Source of the DNA: Mastigias papua
Taxonomy: Eukaryota; Cnidaria; Scyphozoa; Rhizostomeae; Mastigiidae
Reading direction: 5' to 3'
Length of the DNA stretch: 64,000 nucleotides
Assembly (NCBI GenBank): GCA_964019165.1
Contig: OZ025277.1
Span: 8,895,034-8,959,033 of the forward strand
The translations under genes and the position numbers were made by a program. This document shows positions 45,447 to 55,230 of this stretch, piece after piece. The notes below the pieces were generated by a model. The model had not been told where the DNA came from. It worked only from the letters and a program-made list of their open reading frames with translations, and searched no databases. Position 1 is the stretch's first letter; each line of letters begins with the position of its first letter.

Positions 45447-45890
45447 CTAAACAAATGTGCCTGTTGTTGGAAAACTGGAACTATATTGAGGTATAACTTC
45501 CCCTTCATTCTCATCTATCTGTGAAGTCCATGCTGGCCAACTGCGTCTGTTTGTAGAAAGCCGTAGACCTGCAATTGTTGATCGCCGTTTTTTCACTTTA
45601 TAATCTCTTTCATAGCTAGACTGGAAAGAGTCACTTGCAAATCGCAACCTGGCTGCAACCCCACTTGCTTCTAATGTTAAAGGTGCTGAGCTAGCTCTTC
45701 TTCTAGGAGAATCACTTATGAACAATTCCTCCCTATTCCTTATTGCTGATGGTAGATCAAAGGATGATCCAGCTTTTTTTGGCTTTTCTTCCTCCGTTAT
45801 CATTGGAATGTGATTTGCCTTAATGACAGGAATGTCTCGTGGTTGTGAACGCTTGTTTGGATTCATTGCTTTTGTCTGTCTTTGGTACAT
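45447..45890 (-). CDS. Uncharacterised basic protein or terminal exon, 147 residues
   Basis: The minus-strand frame is rich in Ser, Arg and Pro, with charged low-complexity character unlike the AT-driven chance frames around it. It contains three R/K-R-x-S-like sites, DSPRRRASSAP (about residue 61), KVKKRRSTIAGL (about 98) and TNRRSWPAW (about 113), which resemble sites for basophilic kinases such as PKA. There is no signal peptide or membrane segment. An acceptor-like CTTACATTGTAG lies about 50 bases upstream of the ATG, and a second in-frame ATG (residue 9, MNPNKRSQP) may be the real start. I do not recognise a family. It is most likely a coding exon of a host intracellular protein, possibly phosphorylated. 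Confidence 0.45.
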   Translation of the reverse strand: MYQRQTKAMNPNKRSQPRDIPVIKANHIPMITEEEKPKKAGSSFDLPSAIRNREELFISDSPRRRASSAPLTLEASGVAARLRFASDSFQSSYERDYKVKKRRSTIAGLRLSTNRRSWPAWTSQIDENEGEVIPQYSSSFPTTGTFV

Positions 45891-46361
45891 TCAAATAGCA
45901 ATCAGAATATCATTCTTAATGCGAAAATACACCTACAATGTAAGCATAATGATCAAATAATTATCCTCTCTCTCTAATAAATTTTTAAGTAAAATCACTG
46001 GAATTTAGCTCAGAACTTAAAAATGCCGTTGGGCAATCCAAGAAAAGATACTAATCTTGCCAACCCTTGCAGCAACATTAAGTATTGATTATTATTCTCA
46101 TCCCAGGGGTGGGTTCTGCTAGTTCTAGAACTCTGTTACAAGTTGTTAGTCACATCAAAAATCTAGTAGGAAAATCTTGTGGAGGTATCTATGAAGTGCT
46201 AGGAACCCTTATGTTCTCCACGGAATGATGCACTGTACCTACACAGAGCACATTCCCTGTTTCTCTCCTCCACATATGAATGAGTTTCCGATGTGTTCTG
46301 CGTGGGTTTTAGAACTAAGACCTAAACAGTGAATAATGACAGGAACTTGCACCTACAGACT
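45891..46361. other. Stretch with nothing recognised
   Basis: Possible 5' intron of the preceding gene. No motif beyond the acceptor-like site near 45930. Confidence 0.35.
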
Positions 46362-46500
46362 TAGAACTGAGAAATATCTATTGGAATCATGTTTGGAACT
46401 GATACCTAAGGGTGTAGAACTCAGACATGCCTATTGAAATTATGTTTGGAACTGACACCTATTAGTGTGAAACTGACACCTAAGGGTTTAGATCTCAGAC
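46362..46500. repeat. Degenerate tandem repeat, unit about 55-65 bp
   Basis: TAGAACTGAGAAATATCTAT and TAGAACTCAGACATGCCTAT are each followed by TGRAATYATGTTTGGAACTG and AYACCTA. Partial units (GAACTGAGACATG) continue to about 46590. Two good copies and several fragments. Confidence 0.6.
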
Positions 46501-46989
46501 ACACAAGTCAAAAATGACTCATATCTTTTGTTTTTGATGCTCGGAGCTGTGACAAATTGAAGTCAAATCGTGTTTAGAACTGAGACATGTATGCTTGAAC
46601 ACAAGGGCAAAAAGTTAGGCAACAACTAAATGGCCACAGCTTTGTACATGTTGATCAGAAAGGATGACAAAGATCATATGGTGCTCGACCTCTCACACTA
46701 TCCCACACTATCTAGAAGGACGGAGTACGGTTTATGATATAACATTGTCATTGAAGTAAACATTCAAGACTCATTGAACTGTTTATTCTTTACTATAGTA
46801 CGAAAAAGCGGGAACATTCTTTTAGCATACTGAAAGCATTTTTCATCCGACACTAGTCAGAGCATGAAACGTCGAATAACAACCGAAAGGTGAACAGAAA
46901 TATATAGCCAGATGTTGGTACACGTGATATGATGAATAATGCGTCTATCTGGCCCTATGATTGGCCAATTAGCATCTATTTACAATTGT

Positions 46990-47690
46990 TTACTTGAAGA
47001 GTTCAAGTGAGAAAATGAACTCTTTATGTTTACACAAGACTGGGTTTTGAGTCCTAATGTAAACTGATTCCAAAACACTTAAATGAAAGGATGATCTTGC
47101 TGGCCCTATGATCCCAAAATTATCGTCTGTATATGTTCTGGCGCATTCTGGATTTGTAATAAGATGTTGTCCTATGGCCGAATCACTTTTCATTTTAGAA
47201 TTAGAGTTTTATTGTTGTGGTGTTTTTCGTCCTGATGCTTGTGGGTACATGTCGTTGTATTCTGTCTGCTAGCCTCTACGTAGTGCGCCCTAATTACCGA
47301 GCTTCACATCGACACGAAAATTCACAGACTACACAACTTTCTTGAGTGGTAGGAACGCTATCTTTTTAGCAGATGATAGCATGGCCCTAGAATTATAAAA
47401 CGCACGTGGCTTCACAGCACAGAAGCAAGATGTAATGCCTTTATTAATTTGGTTTTCAAATTTCGATGAAACATTTCCAATCTAGGGCATTTCAGGTAAA
47501 CCGGGCACTTTTCAGAACCAAACTGTTTTTCTGATGAAATGTTGGCTAGTTTTTCCTTAAAGCAAGAAACAAGGGCATCTTTTGGATATCCAATGTCAAT
47601 TAGCACAACTGCTAAATTGACAATGGATATCCATAAGATGTCCTTGTTTCTCCTCTCATTAACAAGCACCAAAGAATTGTGGATCAACTT
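46990..47690 (-). mobile_element. Penelope-like retroelement, 3' end (RT tail plus GIY-YIG endonuclease)
   Basis: On the minus strand 47687-47412 gives FGSEKCPVYLKCPRLE and a following helix, matching the region after the reverse transcriptase of Penelope-like elements. A decayed segment then reads VCEFSCRCEAR, LGRTT and RLADRIQRHVPTSIRTKN, the GIY-YIG core with its tyrosines lost to stop codons. The final open part 47193-46990 gives SAIGQHLITNPECARTYTDD, then FHLSVLESVYIRTQNPVLCK, the GIY-YIG C-terminal half with the catalytic E of LE-(A/S)-VYI. It is 5' truncated where copia sequence starts. Not functional. Confidence 0.7.
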
Positions 47691-50290
47691 GTCTCAATGG
47701 GAGCAGACATTAGCGAGTGTGCATGAAGAGGAATCAAAACGTACACGGTTTATTGATTCAGGGGCTTCTCAGCATATGTGTTGCATTAGAGACTTTTTCA
47801 TGACTACATAGAATTAGATACAACAGAAATCGTGCGCCTTGCAAACAACACAACCATTTCAGGTATTGGTACAGGAAACGTCATATGACAAAATACTCAT
47901 TTGAACAAAACAACCATGATTAAGAATGTGCTTTTGTATCTGATTTAAGTCAAAATTTGATTTAAGGGAAGAGAATCACACAAACAGGATACAAAGTAGA
48001 ATTTCTACATGCAAAGTTAAGAGTCAGGATTCGTCTGATGTTATTGTACAAGGGAGAATTGCTCCAGAAGGTAATCTGTACCAGTTAGATGGCAACGTCA
48101 TTACCAACTGTGCACATGCGTCGATAGCAAAGCGGGAATCTGATTTGAGTTTATGGCACAGAAGATTAGGTGACATAAACAAAGAAACACTGATTAGCAT
48201 GCAATCAACAACAAAAACAAAGAAACACTGATTAGCATTCAATCAAAAGGAATGGACAACGGATTAGCTATAAAAGGAACCAATGATAAGTTGGCTTGTG
48301 ATGGATGTTTAATAGGTAAACAGTGCGGTTAGTACTAATTTTCATTTAGGACTAGTATTTTTTTGTTGTCTGAGTTTTACTTGTTTTTGATTTTCCGTGT
48401 TTATCATTTTTCTTGTTTTTCGATTACAACTTTTCACTTTTACTTGTTTACGCTTCAGCTTGTTTATCGCGTTAACTTGTTTTGCATTTACTTGTTTTTG
48501 CATTTTGTGCTTTGTGTTATTTCCCTGTTGAGTTAAGTATCGTAATTACGCGCATTTTCACTGTTTCTTAAGTGTTCCATGTAACCATTCGGGGTTTAAC
48601 ATTAATATAAATTAGGTTAGTTTGCGAGTTAGTTGTGTGTCGGAGCTTTCGGAGCTCAACCAGTGTTTCTTGTGACGTGCTGTCAGTGGGGAGGCAGCTA
48701 ACATTTGGTAGGTTTCTGTTTGCTCATCTGTTTGTCATAACTCTTGTACTTTGTTTGGTTTGTAGTTATATAGTTAGCTTTAGTATTTATTTGTTCATTT
48801 ACGTTTCATTGTAGTTAATCGATTAGAAAATATCGCATTACTTCAAATGCTGTGTCCTTCCCTGCTGATGAGTTTACTGGCAGTCACAAGTGCAGAGAGA
48901 TATTTCCAAAAAGATGGGAAAATAAAGCACGTCTAGTGGCACAGGGATATTCACAGAAGGATGGAATAGATTTGAAGAAACGTTTTCGCCGGTCGCCAGA
49001 TTTACATCAACAAGAACTACATTAGCGATAGCCAATGAATTAAACTTGGAAGTTCCCCTGATGGACGTTCAAACTGCCTTTTTACATGGAAAGCTATCTG
49101 AGGAAATATATATGGAGAAGCCAAGAGGATATGAGAAATTAGGTAGTGAAGATCTGGTATGCAAATTCGAGAAAGGACTATACAGTCCTAAGCAAGCTTC
49201 TAGATGCTGGCTCTTGACAATCGCTGAATTTCTGCAAGCAAATTCATACAAGGAATATAATGGGGATCGATGCGTTTATCTAAAAACTGTTGAGGATAAA
49301 CTTTTCTATCTAAGCTTTATATGCTGACAATGTTATCTTAGCTACTAATTCACTACAGCTCCTTAAAAGTGAACAAGAGAAATTGATGACAAAATTTGCT
49401 ATGAAAGATCTAGGAGAAGCGAAATTCTACTTAGGAAGTCAAATTGTACGCAAAAGAACAGAAGGAAAGATGTTATTGCTGCAGAAAAGCTATCTTGAAA
49501 ATCTTCTAGAAAAGTTTGGAATGGAAAATTCAAAGCCAATTTCTACGCCTCAAGACCTTGGTATGAAACTCGCAAAAAATGAAGGCTAACCAATTGAAAC
49601 AAAGTGATATCAAGCAGCTACTTGAGGTCTTATATATGCTCTATGTGCAACAAGACCTGGCCTTGCAGCAGGATTAAGTTCACTCAACCAATATAGTTCA
49701 AATCCGAACCAAGAACATTGGAAAGCAGTGAAACAAGTGCTAGATTGCTAAAGGAAAGTTGGGTTACGGATTACTGTATCAATCTTCGCAGTATGGAAAC
49801 GTTCAGCTCAAAGGTTACGTAGATGCAGATTGGGGAGGTACTGAGACTCGTAAATGAATATCAGGCTACCTATTTACATTGGACAGTAACTTAGTCTCAT
49901 GGGCAAGTAAACATCAAGCTACAACTGCTTTATCAACGACTGAAGCAGAGTATGTCGCAGCGAGTAGCGCAGCACAGGAAGCCGTTTGGTTAAGATTGCT
50001 TTTGAATAGCTTAGGCTTCAAACAACAAACCAACAACCACTAACGAAGACAATCAGGGTTGCATTGCATTGTCAAAAAGCCCCGAATATCATGCAAGTAC
50101 AAAGCATATAGACATTAAACACAATTTTATTCAAGATCTAGTAACAGCAAACCAAATTGATTTATCGTAAAGTTTTCCACATAGGATGGAGCTGACATTA
50201 TTACAAAGCCACTACCAAAAGAACAATCTGAACGATTTCGAAATCGCATCCAAGTATCAAATCAAGTTTGAAGGGCATATGAACAATGGA
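47690..50290 (+). mobile_element. Decayed Ty1/copia retrotransposon pol
   Basis: Plus-strand blocks occur in copia order. A protease active site FIDSGASQHM (Asp at 47755) is followed by the pre-integrase zinc region (RESDLSLWHRRLGDINKETL, 48140-48190). A gap replaces most of the integrase. The reverse transcriptase has KARLVAQGYSQKDGID (48920), EVPLMDVQTAFLHGKLSEEI (49050), LYADNVILAT (49310) and MKDLGEAKFYLGSQIV (49400). RNase H gives GYVDADWGGTETRK (49815) and ALSTTEAEYVAASSAAQEAV (49930). The catalytic YVDD is Y-A-D-N here. Frameshifts and stops are frequent, so it is dead. Integrase core loss coincides with T-rich sequence at 48325-48850. The LTRs were not identified. Confidence 0.75.
48360..48520. 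repeat. T-rich block with recurring ACTTGTTT
   Basis: Inside the copia relic, TTTACTTGTTT and close variants recur at least five times between 48386 and 48500. It marks foreign sequence replacing the integrase region. It could be part of an LTR or another insert; boundaries are unclear (about 48325-48850). Confidence 0.45.
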
Positions 50291-50489
50291 CAATCTAATG
50301 TATTTAGGTTGGTCACGTGTTTGTTTAGTTCAATTTTTCATGTTATCTAGTTATGTCGTGTTATGACAAAAAGTGATTGAGATATCAAAATTATTTAGTA
50401 CAAATTCAATATTGTCTCTATTGCGCACTCTTGAAAATTTCATCAAAGGCGGTATGGGAAGAAGTGAATTGATTCACGAGATTTAGTCA

Positions 50490-51025
50490 GTGCTCATTGC
50501 CAGTAGACTGCAGAGTTTAAATTTGATGCTTGCTGGGATAATCAATATTCGTCATTTCTTTGCTGACATACTACATTTGGGACGAGGAGATACGACGAAC
50601 CGAACACAGGCACGTTATGGCAGACAGTCTTTATGGGGCACTGGAGCCTTCCCGAAAGCCAAAGAGGCAAGTGAAACGTTAGAGAGATTAGATAGCTATA
50701 TTACAAGAGTTCAATTAGTATTAACAATCGCTGATATTACAGATATGAGAAAAACATGAGTTTGATTCAAATTCGGGGAGGAGATGATCTCATCAGATTA
50801 TTCGAACACACAAGAGGAGTAAGTGATCGTGACTCGTTTGAGGAAGCCATCATGAAAATCAAACTTTGGTTGAAAGATACAAAAAATGAGGTTTTTCCTA
50901 AGTGCAGACTCTTCTATCAGCTACCAAAAGGGAATAAGAAGCTTTCTAATTGGTATCCAGAGGTTCTAGAACATGCTCAATGCCCCCTAGAGGACTATGT
51001 GGAAAGAACAGCAAGAGAAGCAGTT
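50490..51025 (+). mobile_element. Gypsy-type retrotransposon gag, 5' part
   Basis: Two frames joined by one shift (50490-50759 and 50756-51025) read like a gypsy gag capsid region: ERLDSYITRVQLVL, then LIRLFEHTRGVSDRDSFEEA and IMKIKLWL, then CRLFYQLPKGN and LEDYVERTAREAV. The last codon ends exactly at 51025, where a DNA transposon begins. The frame resumes at 55231. The 5' LTR was not identified. Confidence 0.65.
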
Positions 51026-51623
51026 GGGTCATTCCATGTCAATTCACAAGATAAAAAGTGAAAATGACACCCAACTCCTGGGATTTGCTAATTTTTGGTC
51101 TAATTGCATGCAACACTGATGCTAGTACTATATTGAAATTTCAGCTCAATATCTTTATCCATTCATGAATTACTGGACTTTCAATTTTGCTCTTATTACG
51201 GCCTAAAATACTCATTGGCGGCCATTTTGAATTGCACATAAATGTTCATGATCATAATTTTCTTAATAATTCCAGAACCATCCATTCATATTCATTGAAA
51301 TTCTATATAATACCAATTTGAGACCTCCTGAATTAAAAAATAACAACTAAAAGTCCATAACCTCAACACATCATGAGCTAAGTGGCTTTGGAAACTCAAT
51401 ACAGAAATCTTTTCAAAAACCGGAAGTTTGAAAGTACTGGAAAGTAAGTAGAAAAATTTTAATGTGGGTCACACTTGATCTTGATGATTTTTGGCATGCC
51501 TCTTAATCACATACCTAACTCAATTAGTATGGAGTATGAACTTTGAGAATCACCAGGTGACAGAGATACAGGATTCTGAAATATGTGGATAAAAATTTGT
51601 GAAAAGTTACACTGGAGCTGAAA
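51026..51623 (+). repeat. Left terminal inverted repeat of the 4.2-kb transposon
   Basis: Pairs with 54645-55230. The outermost 22 bp differ at two positions from the other end, followed by a non-matching spacer (about 51048-51062). The rest is almost identical up to AGTTACACTGGAG at 51606-51618. The repeat contains no obvious shorter tandem units. Confidence 0.85.
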
Positions 51624-51879
51624 TCACACTATTGATGTATTGACTTAATTAAGTGGGCTGTTTCCAAAATATCCCTTCCCTAGAGTTAATGATATACAAG
51701 CTGTGTTTTATAATTGGTAGGTGGTGCCTACTGCTAATTGCTTTATCGCCTTATTGACAACGTGGCTATCTGCAAACTTCAGTAGGAGTGTTGATGTAAA
51801 GAGCTGACCTACTCAACAAATGCATGTCATCAAGGTTATGCAATTGTGTGTGGTCTATTAATTCTGATTCTGAAAGGAC

Positions 51880-54570
51880 ATGTTAAGTACACTTGTTAGA
51901 AACCTTTTAGGTCAGTCTTCAGCCAGGGGAAAGATGTCTTCAGAGGAGAGTGGTAGTACCTGTTCCATTGGGAGTCAGTTGTCACAAAGTTGTCATTCCT
52001 TTCTCTATACAAGGAAAGCTGGCATAAAAAGAATTAGTTCACTAGATACAAATCAGATTAAATTAATAGCACTAAGAACAGGGTTGGATAATATAGAAGA
52101 TAAGACCATATGCTTTCATCATGAGCAAACAGTATTATCTAAGTACAGTCATTCACAGAAGAAATGTTCTGATCCTTTCTCTAAGCACAAGAAGGCAGTT
52201 AAGGCTGGCTTACGGGAAATCACACTTGAAGCTTGGGCTGATTTTCAGAGTTTAAGTGTATCTGTTATACCAGGCCAGAAAATGTGCCCAACATGCCAAA
52301 CAGAGTTATCACGAAAGTTGAAATATTTTGATAAAGAATCAGAGGAGATTGGAACCCCAGCCAATGGAAGTGATACAGAATTAGAACATTATCTACAATA
52401 TCAGCTGACAAGAGAGGGCTTAGATTCAAGCCTACTTGACATTGATTTAAGTCCATTGAAGCTGCATGCTATTGCCTCGCATTCAAAGGTCTGCTATGGT
52501 AGAAGAAAACTAAGACAGGTTCAAGCAAAGTTAAAAGAACAAGAGGAAAGCCTTCATAAAAAAGTTGCAGAGGCAATCTGTGTTATGCCAGAAGATCTTG
52601 AAGTTAGAGAAGGAGATCAGCTCCAAAACATGAAAGTGATCCAACAGAAGGCTGAAGATCTAGATGTACTTGTCCAATCAATGAAAGACAAACTGAGGGT
52701 GTCAAACACACGGAGAAAGATTCAAATATTGACAATTGCACCTCATTCTTGGTCTATTCAAAAAGCAAAGGAAGAGTTTCAAGTTTCTGAATACATTATA
52801 AGACAAGCAAGGAAGTTGGCTTCAGAGAAAGGCATCTTAGAATTACCAAGTCAAAAACAAGGCAAAATAATCTCAGATGAGATACAGAATTATGTTAGGA
52901 GCTTTTACAATGATGATGAATTTAGCAGGCAGATGCCAGGAAAGAAAGATTTTGTGAGCATGGGAAAGAAGGTACACATGCAAAAAAGGCTTCTTCTGTG
53001 TGATTTGAAAGAGCTTTATTCTGCTTTTAAGAAACAATATCCAGATGTAAAGATTGGTTTCTCAAAGTTTTGCAGTTTGAGGCCAAAATGGTGTATTATT
53101 GTGGGGCAGTCAGGTACTCATTCTGTGTGTGTTTGCACAATCCATCAGAATGTGACATTGATGTTAAGTGCTATCAAACTTGATAAAAAGAGGCATGAAT
53201 TGATGAGCATGATGGTATGTGACTGTGATTCAAAAGAATGCATGGTTCATCGATGCCAAAATTGCCCAGGAAGTGCTGTTCTGGCAGACTATTTACTACA
53301 GCAACTTATAAATGAAGACGATGATTATGAAGACAATGAAAATGGAGAAATGATTCAGTTTCAACAGTGGACAACAGTTGATCGATTCCAGTTAGTGCAG
53401 CAATCACTACCTGTCAAAGAGTTTGTTGACGTGCTTGTGGACAAAATAAATGACTTAACAGGACATTCATATATAGCCAAAGCCCAAGCCCAATATTTCA
53501 AGAGATGTAAGGAGGAGCTAGCAGACGATTCAGTGATCATACTTGTAGACTTCGCAGAGAACTATAAATTCATCATCCAAGATGAAGTTCAAAGCTATCA
53601 CTGGAACCAGCAATCATGTACACTCCATCCTGTTGTTGTCTATTTCAAGGCAGATGGTATCCTCAAAAGCAGCTCTCTCTGTTTCATATCAGATGACCTC
53701 AACCATGACACATCTTTTGTATACAAGGTCATGTGTTTGACCATGGGTTACATAAAGGAAAACATCATGGCTAATGTTAGGAAAGCTAGTTACTTTAGTG
53801 ATGGCTGCACAGGTCAATACAAGAACTGTAAAAATTTTATCAATTTGTGCCTGCACCAACATGATTTCTCTGTAGACTGTAGTTGGACATTTTATCCCAC
53901 CAGCCATGGAAAATCCCCTTGTGATGGGATTGGAGGAACCTTGAAACGATTAGCAATGAAAGCAAGTCTACAAAGGCCCCTTTCAGATCAGATTCTGACA
54001 GCACAACAAGTTGTGGAGTTTTGTCAAAAGGAAGTACATGGAATTATTGTATTTTTTATCTCACAAGCAGAGATGCAAGATGTTCGAAGAAGTTTACAGG
54101 AAAGATTTAGCCATACAAATACAGTGCCTGGGACAAGAGGATTTCACCACTTCGTTCCTCTAAATTCTAGTGTCATAGCAGCAAAAAGAGTGTCAGAGGA
54201 CAAAGAATTTGCTCTAAGATTTGACTTAGTACTTGGCAGCAAATCTGAAAGAGTAGCAAAGCTGGTAATCTCTGATTTCATCATATGCTTATATGATGGA
54301 AGCTATTGGATTGGTTTAATAGACTATGTGGATGATGAAAATGAAGATGTTAAAGTAAAATTCATGCACCCTCATTTCCCCTCGAGATCATACTGCTGGC
54401 CTAGGAGAGAGGATACGTGCTTTGTACCAATGGTAAATGTACTTTGCAGAATTGAGCCTCCATCAACCAGGACTGGGCGTCAATACAACTTAGAAAGCAA
54501 GGATATTAAGGCCATAGAGGATAAATTGAGAAAAAAGACTATAGTGGATAGCCTGGTTTTGCAGCTTTAA
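51880..54570 (+). CDS. Putative DDE/D-type transposase of an uncharacterised invertebrate family
   Basis: 896 residues with no stop or shift. Met19 (51934) has a better start context and may be the true start. Order of features: zinc-binding-like N-terminus (C78, H80, H81, C96, C136-x2-C139); coiled region near 205-275; helix-turn-helix-like segment 291-315 (QKAKEEFQVSEYIIRQARKL); conserved block 340-405 (MPGKKDFVSM, KIGFSKFCSLRPKWC); Cys/His cluster (C417, C419, H422; C447, C449, C454, H457, C459, C462); acidic stretch 479-490; then an RNase-H-like core with probable catalytic D557 (IILVDFAENY), D641 (YFSDGCTGQYKN) and D682 (SHGKSPCDGIGGTLKR). Residues 795-850 resemble an SH3/Tudor-like barrel. 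Related proteins are, from memory, multicopy unknowns in cnidarians, sponges and crustaceans. Catalytic assignments are inference. Confidence 0.7.
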   Translation: MLSTLVRNLLGQSSARGKMSSEESGSTCSIGSQLSQSCHSFLYTRKAGIKRISSLDTNQIKLIALRTGLDNIEDKTICFHHEQTVLSKYSHSQKKCSDPFSKHKKAVKAGLREITLEAWADFQSLSVSVIPGQKMCPTCQTELSRKLKYFDKESEEIGTPANGSDTELEHYLQYQLTREGLDSSLLDIDLSPLKLHAIASHSKVCYGRRKLRQVQAKLKEQEESLHKKVAEAICVMPEDLEVREGDQLQNMKVIQQKAEDLDVLVQSMKDKLRVSNTRRKIQILTIAPHSWSIQKAKEEFQVSEYIIRQARKLASEKGILELPSQKQGKIISDEIQNYVRSFYNDDEFSRQMPGKKDFVSMGKKVHMQKRLLLCDLKELYSAFKKQYPDVKIGFSKFCSLRPKWCIIVGQSGTHSVCVCTIHQNVTLMLSAIKLDKKRHELMSMMVCDCDSKECMVHRCQNCPGSAVLADYLLQQLINEDDDYEDNENGEMIQFQQWTTVDRFQLVQQSLPVKEFVDVLVDKINDLTGHSYIAKAQAQYFKRCKEELADDSVIILVDFAENYKFIIQDEVQSYHWNQQSCTLHPVVVYFKADGILKSSSLCFISDDLNHDTSFVYKVMCLTMGYIKENIMANVRKASYFSDGCTGQYKNCKNFINLCLHQHDFSVDCSWTFYPTSHGKSPCDGIGGTLKRLAMKASLQRPLSDQILTAQQVVEFCQKEVHGIIVFFISQAEMQDVRRSLQERFSHTNTVPGTRGFHHFVPLNSSVIAAKRVSEDKEFALRFDLVLGSKSERVAKLVISDFIICLYDGSYWIGLIDYVDDENEDVKVKFMHPHFPSRSYCWPRREDTCFVPMVNVLCRIEPPSTRTGRQYNLESKDIKAIEDKLRKKTIVDSLVLQL

Positions 54571-54644
54571 TTAAGGTAACAGACCACCTTCATGGAAACT
54601 GTCAAGGAAATTTATTTCTATTAGCTAACTCTTGCTTCCATTTT

Positions 54645-55230
54645 CATCTCCAGTGTAACTTTTCACAAATTTTTATCCACATATTTCAGAATCCTGTATC
54701 TCTGTCACCTGGTGATTCTCAAAGTTCATACTCCATACTAATTGAGTTAGGTATGTGATTAAGAGGCATGCCAAAAATCATCAAGATCAAGTGTGACCCA
54801 CATTAAAATTTTTCTACTTACTTTCCAGTACTTTCAAACTTCCGGTTTTTGAAAAGATTTCTGTATTGAGTTTCCAAAGCCACTTAGCTCATGATGTGTT
54901 GAGGCTATGGACTTTTAGTTGTTATTTTTTAATTCAGGAGGTCTCAAATTGGTATTATATAGAATTTCAATGAATATGAATGGATGGTTCTGGAATTATT
55001 AAGAAAATTATGATCATGAACATTTATGTGCAATTCAAAATGGCCGCCAATGAGTATTTTAGGCCGTAATAAGAGCAAAATTGAAAGTCCAGTAATTCAT
55101 GAATGGATAAAGATATTGAGCTGAAATTTCAATATAGTACTAGCATCAGTGTTGCATGCAATTAGACCAAAAATTAGCAAAATCCCAGGAGTTGGGTGTC
55201 ATGCCTTGGTGAACTGACATAGAATGACCC
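54645..55230 (-). repeat. Right terminal inverted repeat of the 4.2-kb transposon
   Basis: Reverse complement of the left repeat. The inner boundary is near CATCTCCAGTGTAACT at 54645-54660. About 75 bases of 3' sequence separate it from the stop codon at 54570. Confidence 0.85.

Larger units (their letters stand above)
51026..55230 (+). mobile_element. 4.2-kb DNA transposon with long TIRs and an intact 896-aa ORF
   Basis: Ends are GGGTCATTCCATGTCAATTC (left) and, in reverse complement, GGGTCATTCTATGTCAGTTC (right). The terminal inverted repeats span about 51026-51623 and 54645-55230. From ATGACACCCAACTCCTGGGA inward for about 550 bp I count only two differences (one T indel near 51087, one A/G near 51359). 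AGTT flanks both sides (51022-51025, 55231-55234); a shorter GT duplication with the T inside the element is also possible. It interrupts a gypsy gag without disturbing its frame when removed. The single ORF is transcribed left to right. Near-identity of the repeats and the intact ORF indicate a young, perhaps still active, copy. Confidence 0.85.

Noticed and set aside
52265..53907. Minus-strand frames inside the 896-aa ORF
   Set aside because: They are antisense to the long, motif-bearing transposase frame.
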